A stretch of 64,000 nt of DNA from Arthrobotrys musiformis (Eukaryota > Ascomycota > Orbiliomycetes > Orbiliales > Orbiliaceae). The stretch covers positions 1,830,501 through 1,894,500 of the forward strand of contig JAVHJL010000002.1 of assembly GCA_036971715.1 (NCBI GenBank), read 5' to 3'. A model generated the notes under the pieces. That model worked only from the letters and a program-made list of their open reading frames with translations. It searched no databases and was not told where the DNA came from. Below are positions 47,429-59,980 of this stretch, in pieces. Position numbers and translations under genes: made by a program. Within the stretch, counting starts at the first letter, position 1, and each line of letters begins with the position of its first letter.

Positions 47429-50400
47429 TTTTTTTTGTCTTGGTATGCAATATTAAATTGCCTTCTGCTTTCGATGCAGAACTTCTAGTCCAGGTCTCAA
47501 TGCAATCTAGCACTGCTAACAGTATTTAAAAGGTGTTCCAGGTCACAAAGATCTTCAAAATGAATTGAATTTCCCAAGAAAGTCGAGGCGATTATGCGTT
47601 TGCGCTACGTAACTTTCGTTCCGGAACTTGTTTGAAAATCAATGAGTGCTTTCCATTAACAGCAGGTCGCGATAATGAGCAGGTGAGCGTGGGACTTTGC
47701 GCTATAACTGGCCTTCAGGCAGACAGGGGTTTGCCACAATCGACAGCTGCAGCAGATGCAGGAACGAGGCTGGCGTCTGTGCAGTGCTTGAAAACCGATC
47801 GATGAAGAACCGAGATTGCAGAGGGGTGCGAGAAAGAAATAGAAAAAAATTCCGACGTTCGGTGACGAAAATAGGGTTCCCCTCGGAATAAAAATAAACC
47901 TTCAGGAGAATATAATAATGGTGCCAGAAAATATTGAGGGTAGAATCCCACGATTTCTGGATGGGAAAGAGGATGCCTATTATTCTTCTCAACTTCGCGA
48001 TGTGGGCCTAGAGTAACCAGCAATCGTCGCTAATGCGTTCTGCGGCACAAAAGCTTGGTGCGAGAAAGTGCTCGGGATTTATTTTGACCTTCCGAGATTG
48101 GGGGCTTTAGGTGGCTTGCTATCAAAGTTCCCAAAAACCTGCTGATTCTCTGTCGCATAAAGCGGGCAGGGCTTTAATTCGTCTGAAATGTTGCGGCGTT
48201 GGATTTATGTAGGTGAGTACGTGCTGCAGGGTCAGAATAGCTTGCCAACGGTCGACTGGCAGTTAACTTTGATCCAAACCGATTATGCGAACTCGAATCG
48301 AGCACCGGGGTAAGTAAAATGTGAGAAGTCGGAAGATATCGAAATAGCGGCAGCCGCAAGCCAGATGAATCGAAAGTAACGATTAACGAGACTAATTAAT
48401 CGACGACGGGTAACGGCTGCTTATAAACCAGCGGACACCAGACACGCAATCGAACGTACTATTCTGTTCTTTTGGCTTTTCAGTGCGGCCATGTGGGGGG
48501 AAGGAGCAAGAGGAAAAGAAATTTAAAAGTTAGTCGAGAAGGAGTCGGTCGAGGGAAGCAAAGCTTAAATGCATCGGGACTCGGAAAGTCTACTGCTCTT
48601 ATGGAAGCAATTGCAATTGCAATAGTCCGTGAGAAGGAAATTTTAAACTGCAAGAAGCTCGGTATCCGATGAGCAAGGGCCAGGACAAAAGCAAGATCGA
48701 ATTGGGGCCAATTCCTAGGATCCTTTTCACGGCATCTCCGCTGATATAGCACGCACCATATCCATCTAGTTTGGTTCGAGCGCATGGTTCACGTTCGAGC
48801 CCAGAGCTTAGCGGGAGCAACAGGTTGAGTGGTGTAGCGGGACGCCAGACCACCTTCAACCACAGACCATCGAATCTACCAGGATCATTGTCTGTATTCC
48901 GCACTGCTCATTTCAAAATTCGCCTTTTGAAGTCTGGCTCCCTTCGCTTGGGGGGTGGGAGACCGAGGAAGCTATTGGCGGTTGGGCCCAGACTAGACGA
49001 CAGTGGTAACCCACATGCTAATGTATATTATACAATGATATTATCGGGCCCGTCGTCCCCCTCGAGCCCCTACACGCAATCTATGCACAGGACGTTTGCT
49101 TTTGAGAGGCCTGTGGGGAAGACCTTCCACGATCGCACCCAGATGCATCTGTGCAGATACACGTATGTATCTGTACTTGCTATTACACACTTCGAGCTCT
49201 CCGTATCGATATCCCGAACATCTCAGCCTTCGTGCTGGTGCGGTGCACCGTGCTTCGATTCCAGCAGCATCGACATACTCCAAACCTTTAAGGAAGGCCG
49301 TAGCCCTTCCCTGTTCTATTCTAGATATTTTCTATTTCATTCTCAATTTTTATCTTATTTCATTTTTTGTTTTTATTTTTTTTGTTTTTTTCCGGACCTT
49401 GCTGATGGATCGTGCTAATCGCCGCATTGACACTTTGGGAGAAATTTGATATCGTATGATTTAGTCAACGGAAAAATGGGGCACAAAAACTTGGCTTTGT
49501 TTCCCCTCGTCAGCAGCTCGCTAGCTGTTCGATATTCTGCGCATGTCCCCACATTCAATATATCGCTGGAATCAGCCGACATCGAATCTATCGAACTGCC
49601 CAAATCACTCTCCCTTCCCCCTTCTCCCCTGCCGTCCGATGATTGCCATATCACGATGCCTGCATGTCCTACATGGGGCAGTCGATCTCAATCCTTCCTG
49701 CACCAGAAGGACAATCGGTATGTGTATCTGCTAGCAACCAGTCGATTTCGCATATGCCTCTTCTTAGCTTTTACCATTTTGTCTGCACACACACACACCA
49801 TGCCAGCATGCCAGCCAAAATCCCAACTCTCTCCCTTGCAGGGTCCAGGGTCGTGGTTATCCGCAAGCCTTACCTTAAATGAGATTTTAGGGCGCTGGAA
49901 CCAAATATCAAAGCCGAGGGACCCCAATGGCGAGCAACTTTCCACAGCGGCCACTCCCATTTTCTGCAACTGATATGTGGGTTATCCTTTTTTCTGTTGG
50001 TTCCCATTATCCAGTAAACAGACTGCGGGCCCAAACGGCTGAATCCAACCGCTTGCATATATTGGTCGTAGACGGTATGTAATGTAAGTACATGTACATT
50101 TATTCACGTCGGCTATGTGAAATGACCTTGCATTTGGATAAATTCGTCCCGTTCGCCCCGGGCATCGTCGATGAAGCTTCTGAAAAAGCAAGAACCCCAT
50201 TCTCTCTTCGTTTCTTTCTTTCTTTCTTTCTTTCTATCTCTCACTTTTCTTCAATGGCGAAGCTTAGCGCCTACGTTTTCCGCTACTACTACCACGTATC
50301 AAATCTCGGTCCCCTTCCGGGGTTACTCTTATTTGCTGACAGCATCTAGAGTTCAGGGCGATGGTAACATTGCAGTCTCTATCCGTCATTAACTTTTTGT

Positions 50401-53059
50401 TTCGTTATATAAGTATTATTTAAGTCTTTGTCATGACAAACAAATCCGATGTAGTATATATACTCCGTACCTATTGGTGACCTTACTCCTTTTTTAAAAA
50501 AAGAGTTTCGAAACTTAAGTATCTTCCTGTTCAAGGACATTCCTTGGAAAACCCTCGACTACGTTTGTGCATGCATGGGTATTTACTTGGTAGTATCTCG
50601 ACCTGCAGGACAACTATTACTCCGATTGATTTTCTCGACCCGATTTTAATTTCAATTGGTAAAAATCCAACGAGTCGGCGAGAGGAAGAGTAGGAGGAGG
50701 AGGAGCAGGAGGAAAAAATCTAGGCCCTTGCTGTCCAAATCCTGTCCCCTCCCCCTTGCTGCATCTGTCCGGCTTTAAGGTGGGGCTGCCTCGATATCTC
50801 ATCGACAGATTCGTCACACCGCCCTCCGAATGTGGATTACATTACGAGGACAAATGGATTCCCTTTCGACGTGGCGGGGTTAACGATTTTTATTTTTCTT
50901 CTTTCTTTCCTTTCCCTTCCCACCGGCCGTACCACCCAAACCGATATCCATAAAAACAGGATATCGAAGAATCCAATCGATTCGGTTCAACCTGAGGCTC
51001 AAAGTGCATGCGGAAGATCTTATCCCCTCATGATTTAGTTTCCTCTCGCCATTGTTCAAGTAACATTGGTTGAAACATCGCTCGTTAATATTATTATAAT
51101 ACTTATCTGAAACTTCAACGTTTTGGACCGTTTTGGACCCGTCGACCCGCCCAGTCCTTCAATTGAGACCTTAATATCGCCCTCGACACGAACTGCCCCC
51201 AAGCGAATTTAAAAAACGTGGGGGCATTTTAGGTTTTTTTATCTCACTTTTCAGCACTGACTCCAGTGCAGAGGTTAGCTTTCCGAGGATAGAGAGTGAG
51301 AAAGGTAGGTAAGTACTTCAGCGAGTACGTATGTAGGTTGAGTATCCACTGCTCGTGCTCAAAAAAAGGAAGCAAATCCAAAGAACCGCGAGAAGAACGA
51401 GAAGAATAAGAAGAAGAAAGCCAACAATCACGATTGCAACATTGCCGCTCTAAAGATTCTTCTGCACATGATCGTATGCAATTGGTATCTCGTAAACTAT
51501 CCCAACCGAGCGGAAATCAATATATTTCTCTGGGACCCATATCATAGCCTAAGCATGTAGCATGCTGGTAGAAAAGCCCGCATTAGCTTCCAATCCGTCC
51601 CAAAGAACCGCCCAGGCCGATAAATTCACCTTTCCGAAAGCCCTCCTCTTCCCGGCCCTCTCATCACTGCATAAGCAGAAAAGAAAAGAAAAGAAAAAAG
51701 ACGAACCCACCTCGTTTAAAAAAAACGCCAGCCCCTACCGAACCTTCATTTCCAGTAGTTTGGGTCCCTCGCACAAGAAAATAAGCCAGCTAATAGTAGC
51801 GGCGTCGATAATCCCTCTTCGCTGTGCTGGGTCCTCGTTAGCTCGCTGCATGGACCTTTTCGACGGATCTTTTGTGCGCTACGTACCGGTACATTGCCCA
51901 TTAACATACCCCATTTTCTTCCCCCTGTGTGGCGGCCATGTGAGCTGCCAGCGGAGCTGAGTTTGATTGGAAAAGAAGATGCCTGTCGATATCAACCGAT
52001 CCCCACCCACAGACCGGCGGTGGTTGCATGCATGCACGTATCATGGACTATCATTTTTTTGTTTTCCTACTCGCTGGATTGTTCAATCTGGGTAGTTCCG
52101 GATTGCATGTGTATCACGCAGGCTACTATATTTTCCTCTCTCTCTACCTCTCTTAAACCCTGTTTGTTCAACGATTTGATAATTGTTTGAAGAGATTTCT
52201 CCTAGCTATGCGTGATATGCGTGTGTGTATGTATGCATACATGTGTATTCTGGCATTACACCGCAACCGCATTGCAGAGTACGCGGGATCCCTAAGGTCA
52301 CAAGTCATGGTTAATTTCGCGGGATATCCCCCAATTGCATTCGAACTTGGACATCTAGACCCTGCATCCCCAAATCCAATTTTAAATTCCCGTCTTTTTC
52401 TACTAATATAGGTTGATACGTACATACACATGTACGTACGGGTCGAATGATATAATCGAATCAGCTTTTTATCATAAAAGAAACAAGATGTAGGAAAAAA
52501 AACTTCTTCTTCCCAGAGTGCATGTTCTGTCGAACCCTTGACGAGCTGAATCGCACTCGGAAAACCTGCACGAAATACAAATTATAGCTATAAGGCAAAA
52601 TATATGAATACCTGTCCTTTCTACTTGCCGGTATTATAATTAATTCTCTTAATGAAAATAGAGATAAAGATAAAGGGACGAAGGGAAAAATATGTATCTA
52701 CAAAGAAAGGGCCCGTGCGTCCGAGCTCAGGGAATCCGACGAGTAAAAAAGAATATGGTTCGCACCGTCGGCGAAAAAGCCCAATATGTACGCCATATGC
52801 ACCGTTGAGGCTGAGAATAGAAATGGAAATGGATGCCGAAAAATAAAAAATGAAGCAGGAGGCAAGGGTAATTCTGCTAAATGGAAAACGCCGAGGGAAG
52901 GGTGGAAGCTCAAAGAACGAATCAATTGCTGGAGTTCGCCTACACAGCAATGATATGATCATAAAAACAGACACGGAGAAACGAAAGCAGCAGGGTATCA
53001 AAAACAGCCCCGTACGCATACAGGAGATGTGAAAATTCGAACGAAACTAGCAGGTTGGC
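47429..53059. other. Gene-poor 5.6 kb spacer
   Basis: It lies between the 47428 start and the Ytp1-like stop, both on the minus strand. It holds simple sequences: (TTTC)n at 50211-50235, (AGG)n at about 50692-50712, poly-T/T-rich runs at 49320-49395, a purine-rich stretch at 51675-51730. Open frames up to 215 codons (48771-49418) and 175 codons (49446-49973) occur, but their translations are low-complexity or without family features. No transposon protein or long repeat recognised. Likely long regulatory DNA, untranslated or non-coding transcription. Confidence 0.5.
50211..50235. repeat. (TTTC)n microsatellite
   Basis: Six tandem TTTC units plus one base, uninterrupted, within the gene-poor spacer. 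A likely length-polymorphic marker. Confidence 0.95.
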
Positions 53060-55178
53060 TCAGGCAATCCTGAACACAGTCTTGTGTGAACGAGACGCCT
53101 CCCGCTTCACCGCCCAGCCCTTCAGAGCAATACACAAAGTCTGGTAGCTCATCAACAGAGCTGTGATGCCTAAGGAAAGAGTGAAAGCAAACATGCCATC
53201 GACATTCATAGCATCGAAAGCATTGATTGTTTCCGAATTCTGTATTATAGCTTGATCAGTTTGAATTCGATTGTCAAAGGGGGGGACGTCAGTCAACTTA
53301 CACTCAAACAGAACACTAAACCACCTGACATCAAGGCAAACGCGGCCAATGGTTCAGTAAATGGCCGGGAGGGCAGGTACGACGTTGGTGGCTTCAAGAA
53401 GACAAGCAGGAAGGATCCCAAACGGAACACTGCAGCACCCGACAAAAGCAAACCCCACTAAAAACCCGTAGATCAGTCAACTGTATCCCGTCAAAAGCCG
53501 AAATGGCAGAGTCAGTGCATGCAAAAACTCGCTTACCTGCTTGTGTAACATGGTGCCAAGCATCTTCTCCTGGTGGTGGCTTCCCATAAGGATACCTAGC
53601 ATGAAGATGACGAGGGAAGGGAAAACGTTCATGCTTTGTCGGAACTTCGGCTTCTCCTGGAATACGGTTTGTGGAACCGCCATCTCATACTGGTTGATGA
53701 CAATTTGGGCATCTTCGTCGTAAACATTGTTCAGAAGACCTCGGATTCGTTCGGATTCGGTCAAGATTCCGAGTAAACCGCCTCCCAGGAACCAAAAGGC
53801 AATCGAGACATGCTCAAGGTCGCCCATGTGCCATGCCTGACCCCATCCAGCCAGGTGCTCAAGCCAAACGTTTGTGAAACCGTACGTGAAGATAAGAGCA
53901 GATTCGACCATTTCGGCGGATTTGATGTTCGCTCGGAATTTTCCGACCATAGATGCGTCCGGCTTGATGTTCCATGCCCAACCAAGGTCTGCAAAGCAAC
54001 CCAGATATCGTCCAAGAGTGAATATTCCGTAGTAAAAGAAAATACCACCCTTGATAACGTGAGCAAGGCCAGTGAAAATATTACCGCCTTTCTAAACATT
54101 ATAAACCTTCAGATTAGCAACCATGATATTTCCAAATATTAAATCTACGCTCAAGGACCGAGCGACGCAGGCACTTACGAAAACACCAGTATAAGTCGAG
54201 GCGCCGGTGGCAATCAACATGAAGGTCCAAATAAGCAACAGCCGCTGCGAGATCTGATACCCAACACTGGCGACTGTGATCCACCTTTGCGCGACCGTGA
54301 ATCGCGGGACATATCGCTTCGCGAGCTTCTCGAACCTAGTCTCGTCGTCGACGGCCTTGAGTTCCTGCTCTTCATGGTCGTTGTACAAAGGCTCCTCTTC
54401 CATTGATGGAGATCGCGACGACGGGCTGTGGTCCGATCCGCCATGTGCACTGTCGCTATTCCATGACCCTTGGCGATCGTGAGACTCCATGCGTTGATAA
54501 CGTGCCGTCGCAGCGGCCATCAACGACGATGCCTCTTCATTCTTGGGAGCGTCGCTGCTCTTTGCGACAGAGAAAATTACGCCAACGGCGGTCTGAACGG
54601 TAAGAATTGCAACGGCGACCCATCCCATCCGATGGTGAGCATTCGCTGGGTAGAGATCCGGAGTTTGGGCGTTGTACAAAATCGAAAGAAAAATAGCGAA
54701 GCCATTGATCGCGAGGAAGGCGAACTGGACTGGGATGTGAAGGTTTGATTTCGCAACCGCGAACATTATTGCTGGTTCGAACAACAGCCACATGTTAGCC
54801 ACTCGGTACCGCACTGGCTGCATGCATTGCATTGCATGGAATTGAGGGAATTCTGTCGCATTTGAGGAACTAAAAATCGCGAGATCGGTGGTACTTACAA
54901 ACTGGCAGAACCAGAACCCAGTTAATCACCATCAGAATGATATGGCCATATATCAGCCATCTTGCCGTCGATAGTCTCCAATATGTGTCTGCATTTTCCG
55001 AGTGTCCCGGCACATTGAGAGAAGCATTGTGGTCCATGCCGCCCATATCATGATCACCACCCTTCATATGCGAGTCGCTTTTTTCTTTGGCTTCGTCGTC
55101 GCCGTGTGCGGCAACCAAGGCGATGTCACACACAGCCAACAGAGCCCATGCTAGCAGCCACCGTCTCGAGATTGCCAT
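53060..55178 (-). CDS. YTP1: Ytp1-like multi-pass membrane protein
   Basis: Exons 55178-54899, 54771-54179, 54091-53537, 53457-53302 and 53239-53060 give 587 residues. A signal peptide (MAISRRWLLAWALLAV..ALVAAHG) is followed by a His/Met/Asp-rich lumenal segment (SHMKGGDHDMGGMDHN), then helices including WLIYGHIILMVINWVLVLPV, which with SIMFAVAKSNLHIPVQF forms the DUF2427 part of Ytp1 proteins. An acidic cytosolic loop (SMEEEPLYNDHEEQE) separates it from the C-terminal Ytp1 domain (GGNIFTGLAHVIKGGIFFYYG, ALIFTYGFTNVWLEHLA, MLGILMGSHHQ, WGLLLSGAAVFRLGSF). Conserved histidines within helices resemble cytochrome b561-type or copper-handling proteins, but function in yeast is not established. The 127-nt first intron is longer than its neighbours and uses the CCAG acceptor at 54772. 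Confidence 0.9.
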
Positions 55179-58023
55179 TTCTTCTGCGACTCCAACCAGC
55201 TATTGGAACCGACAGGATAAAGAGTGAGGAAAATCTAAAAGTGAAGTGAATGCCTTTTTTTTTTGGGCGAAAGAGTGAGCGCCCCCAAAGAGATCGACTA
55301 ATTTAATATAATGCCTGTCCGTTCCTCTTCTTCTTCTTTCCCGTTCCAAGAGTCGTCCCGTGATTGAGTAAAATAAAAAAGTAAAAATAAATAAATAAAA
55401 TAAAATAAAAAATTCGTTGGCGATGAAAAACCGTCTTTTCGATTCAACTGGATATCGAGCGTGCCGTCTGGGCGAGTTCCAAGATGTAACAACAGTCTTT
55501 TATATTCCACAGGCGCTTAAACATCCCACCATTATATAATATGTATTTTTCTATGATCTAATCGTCGTCGGTTGGTCGATTCTATCTCGAAATGTCTCAA
55601 CGCCGCCAGTTAAGTAGTTCTTCCAAGCCGCTAGCTGAGTTCAAACCAAAAATTTTAAAGAAAGGAATCTTTCGAAGGAGGTCCGTGTTTGGTGGCAGCG
55701 ATTTTGGGAGCTAGTTGGAGGGGGTGGCAGAGATATGTATAGGCCAGTTTCAAGGGAGAGTCAAGCCCTTTAAGAATAACTTCAGACAACCTCAAAACTG
55801 TTTCCCAACGCTAAAACAATTGTGCCGCAAAGTACTGACTTTTTGTGAAATAGAAATCAGGCCAAAAAAAAATTCTTGCGAGATGCATTCATCTTGTTTT
55901 CGCGGACCCCGTCGGGTTTTATACTACTCGTGGGGGAAAACGGCAGGAAAAAGCGACATCATGCCATGGTCATGGCCTTCTTGGTTTCGCAGAAGTGCTT
56001 CCTAATATCAAAACAACCGCCTGGGCGAAACCAGCCGAAGCCTCTTAGCCACCAACCAGGACTATTCACAATCGAACTACGTACGTATGCGTGTATGCAT
56101 TGCATGCATTCCTTGGATCACAGTCTCTCAAAATGGGATCCCAAGACCTGTCAGCAGAAACATATCCGATGCGGAGTAATGTATCCCCAATTGCGCCCAC
56201 ATGCAAGGTTATCGACGATAACCAATTCCCAAGATGGATCCGTGGGAAGCCCTAAGGAGGCCGGTAGTCGCCGGGAATCTTAAATTCAAAGGCGCTCTTC
56301 TACCTCGAATTCGGTAGATGCATCGATCCAGCGGATACAATGGATGGATGATTCATTATTCGCGAACTTTTGGGGCATACGAAAGTGGTAAAGTTACAAC
56401 CTTCCTCCAAACCTTCAACTCGGCAGGCGGGACCCGCGGGGACAATTGATTGTGACGGATAGTGTAATCAACTTTTTCTTTCCTGTCTTTCGCTCTCGGG
56501 TTTCGGAAATAACGGTGGCCCCGTCGAAAGACTCCAAGGGTGGTTGCTATAAACTTCCTAGTGGCTTTCGTTTTCGGGTCCATCGCAGCTCTCTGTTGTG
56601 ATCTCACCTATTGAAGTTATTCGACTCCTCGTGAACATTTAATTTCATCTGCGCGAAAAAAAAAACCATGCATGACAGATCAGTACATCGCATGTACGCA
56701 TCCACAAATGTGCCGGCAACCGCAAACCACAGGCAACCGGAAAGTACAGCTCGGACCCACGCAGAAACCACCGTTGGCCAGGGCTTTCGGTTTTTTTTTT
56801 TTTTTTTTTTTTTTTTTTCGTGGGAGCTCGATGTCGAATAAGGATCTATGACGATCCGCCCGCCTTTTTTGCTTTTAAGAAAACCTTTTTTTCGGTTGGC
56901 GAGCCATGCAGGCTAGTGGGTCCGCCTAAGCTCCATCCTTGTCCCATGCATCAAATGATGCTATGGCGGGCTGCTTACCAACTTTTTTGTCTCTTCGACC
57001 TGTTTCTTATTCTTGTCACCCTGCAGCTGAGTATCAGCGCGAAAGCGGGGCATTCCTCTGACAGCTACAATTGCTATGTGAGAGAGAGAGAGAGAATAGC
57101 TTGTGAAAAACGGTATGAACAAATACCAAAGGTATAATACCTTTTACGACTGTGTTTGCATATGAAATCAGACCACAGGTCTAATCTCTGTGCCATGATT
57201 CGTCGGCTCTGATGTCGATAATAATAAAAACCACATACCGCCTACCGTGTCCTTCGTTTTGACTTGCCAAATACTTTCCAAGATAAGAACTCCCACCGAA
57301 ACCCAAGAGAATTCGCGGATTCCATGCTCACCTCACTGTCATCTGATGTTTTAACTCTGCATCGGTTCGTTGGGGTCAAAAATCGACGGACCGGCATATT
57401 TCGGTCTTGTCGGAGCTTGGTAATGGGGGTGTGTTAGTCCGGGTCGTACGATGGCAATATTAGACCTGCGATATTTCGCATTATCTCATCATATTCGGAA
57501 TACGCGGATGTTATTGTCGTTTCCGTAGAACTTTTTTTTTTTAAGCCTCGATTGACCAATTGGCCAGTTTAGCTTGCATATTCGGGAACCTTTTTAGGTT
57601 ATCTTTCTAGTACGTTATATATCTATATGATAGTCCCACACGGAACTTGGCGTCCAAGATTCAAATCGATCGATTACTTGAAGCTACGAACTGTCGATAT
57701 TCTTTTTTTCTTTCCTTTTTTCCCTCCAGTTTTTCTTTTTCTTGCTCTATCCACGTAGATGCCTGTACACTGTACATGTCTACCTGTACTATCTCATAGA
57801 GTTACCACAGAAGGATCGATACATCGATATATATAAAAAAATGGTTTGAATATTTAGAAAAATCCGAAGCTGAATTCATGGCACAGACTTCGATACTAGC
57901 GATACAATTTCTTGTCACTCACTTTTCTCTATTTAACGCCCCAAAACAGTTTCCCTATAAAAATGATATTTTATATCTCACTAGCTGCCAACTAGCTGCC
58001 AGCTAGAGGTGGTTTAGCTAATT
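55179..58023. other. Gene-poor 2.8 kb spacer upstream of the Ytp1-like gene
   Basis: It holds the Ytp1-like promoter and the EFM5 3' side. Simple sequences: AAATAAAT/AAAAT-type run at 55371-55412, T28 at 56791-56818, (GA)n at about 57080-57094, ATGCATGCATT-type runs near 56093-56110. No supported gene: the longest frames (up to 135 codons, 55876-56283) have no recognisable content. Confidence 0.5.
56791..56818. repeat. Poly-T tract (28 nt)
   Basis: Uninterrupted T28 on the plus strand in the spacer upstream of the Ytp1-like gene. It could be a homopolymer slippage site or the tail scar of an inserted transcript; no insertion is recognisable next to it. Confidence 0.9.
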
Positions 58024-59439
58024 CTAACCCTCCGTCTCCCACTTAAACCGCTCGCTCTCGAAATTCGCATAACACCTGAACTCGTTGCTCAAACCCTGCG
58101 CATGTCGGACCTCAAACTCAGTGCACCTGACCCCAGCCTTGTTGTACATCTTGTTAACCACCTCCTTCATCCTTTCCCCAGTACAGACGATAATTCGTTG
58201 CTGTTGCTGTTGTCGTGATCCGAGAGCATCCGGTCGGCCCGTATTATCACCGACTATTCCCGCCCAGGATTTCGCTAACCATCGAACTGTAATAGCAGCT
58301 GCAAGATATATAAAAAAGTCACAAGCACCCCCAGTAGTACGTTAGCCTGCGCAATTTTTGACAAACAAACCAAAGAAAAATTTCAAGATCGCTCGTAGAA
58401 ATTCGTGATCGTGAGGGTGGTTGGGTTTTGCTTTATAATGGTGTATGCAAGGGAGAATCTTTTGTTTTTTTGTGCCCGACAGATGTGGGTCCCTTGTTTG
58501 TTGGATTTTATGGTTTGAGCTCACCTTTGGTTTGGCCTAGACAGTAGTTAAACAACTTCGTTAGCAGAGCTGTGCTATTAGTACTCCGCAATATGAAACA
58601 TCAATAAGCATCCGTTATCATATGTATTTTAATACGAGTGATAGACGTAATCCTTGAGGCTTGATATAAAATACGTCATCTCAACGAAATGATGATAACG
58701 ATAACATGATGCGGAAGTCGAGACAAAAAAACGTCAACTCACATTCTTCAGACAAAAACGGTGGATCCACCAATACCCTATCGAAGAACCCTTTAAACTT
58801 CAAGGGTAGCTTCAAGGGTTCATTGAAGTCATAAAACGTAAATTCGGATCCGAATAACGCAAACCTATTATCATACTCGAAAAGGTGGATATTGCATTTC
58901 GGTACTAGTCCGTCTTTCTATGTACGCCATCCGTGAATCATGAAGAGGTTCGAAACCTGGTTAGTTGACGGCCTTTTGCTCTGATCCATAGCCATCTTGG
59001 CGAGGAATGTAATAATGCATGCAGGAATATTGTTATGGGGTCGGTCATGTTCTTGCTGTCCGTCCATGGATATCCATGGAGTTTATCGCTATAGTCCGAA
59101 GCCCTTTGGTTCATATGCATAGCAAATGTAAAGTCGGGAACTTGAACGATCCGAATCCGAGAGCTATAGCTATCGATATCTGCATATGCTTGGAGACGGG
59201 CAGCAAAAACCCAGGCCCTGGTCCCTGTCAACCCCACCATTGGGCACTGGCAGCTAGCCGTCATGTATTGCATGCATACCGTTCGCAGATATTCAAGTAG
59301 GGCAAAAAAAAAATCATCTGGTACGACTTGGAGGGGCTCACCATCAAATTCTTCAGCTTCACGAAAACACTATTTTAGCCTGTTAGCATATCGATTCTCA
59401 GATAAATGAAACTCTCGAAAAACCTCGGTATTCCCACGG

Positions 59440-59470
<31 letters not shown>

Positions 59471-59980
59471 CTCTCCCTTGCGTCCAGACGTAGAATGACT
59501 TTGTAACCAGACTTACCTCGGCGCACTAACCAGCGCGACATGATCCCCTTCCCCGACCCCCTCCACAAGCTCCTCAGCCAAAGCCCTGCTCGTCCCCTCA
59601 TCATACCAAAACTGACTCGCATTCCAATCGGCCTCGAAATCTTCCATCGTAACTACCGCTTTCCCGGTAGCCGTGGATTTTCGTTCTTCATCGTCGGCTT
59701 CGGCTTGCGCTTTTAATTCCTCGAATCGCTTTTGTCGATCATCCTTTTCCTGCATAAACTCTTGGAGGGCAGAGAGTGTTGATGCCGATAACCTTTTTCA
59801 CCCCACCATCCCCCTCCCCACCCTCTCAGTAGATGCGATTATTATTTTGTTCTTTTTCCCATTTTATTTATAATAAAAGAAAAGTGGCATTATCAAATGA
59901 AGGAATTTTATGCTGTTTGAAGTTTTCTCTCTTCTCTTTCTCCTAATTGTTGGCACTCACTGCAAATCGTCGTCCTCCAT
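58024..59980 (-). CDS. EFM5: Protein-lysine N-methyltransferase Efm5 (eEF1A)
   Basis: S-adenosylmethionine-dependent methyltransferase that modifies a lysine of elongation factor 1A in yeast and human orthologues. Exons 59980-59961, 59792-59517, 59369-59342, 58917-58743, 58536-58525 and 58298-58024 give 261 residues, the usual length. It begins MEDDDLQLSASTLSALQEF; NASQFWYDEGTSRALAEEL and VALVSAPSVFVKLKNLM form the SAM-binding start; FEYDNRFALFG and YDFNEPLKLP follow, with catalytic DPPF at 159-162 and FLSEECQTKAAITVRWLAK. The end is RIIVCTGERM, QGLSNEFRCYANFE and FKWETEG. The 12-nt exon encodes the conserved CQTK. Introns are 147-424 nt, far longer than elsewhere in the window. A Gln-rich insert (GSRQQQQQR) precedes the VCTGERM strand. 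All phases close. Confidence 0.93.
59442..59470. repeat. Poly-T tract (29 nt) inside an EFM5 intron
   Basis: T29 on the plus strand, so poly-A in the EFM5 transcript, within intron 59370-59516. Its position upstream of an AATAG acceptor is unusual, since acceptors are normally preceded by pyrimidines. Confidence 0.9.

Noticed and set aside
48771..49418. 215-codon plus-strand open frame
   Set aside because: Translation is compositionally random then poly-Phe/Tyr from T-rich DNA; no domain, splice or promoter context.
49446..49973. 175-codon plus-strand open frame
   Set aside because: No recognisable motif; lies in the simple-sequence-rich spacer; no sign of coding bias.
58947..58957. Perfect tRNA B-box-like GGTTCGAAACC in an EFM5 intron
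   Set aside because: The flanking bases do not form a five-base-pair T stem and no matching A box or acceptor stem is visible.
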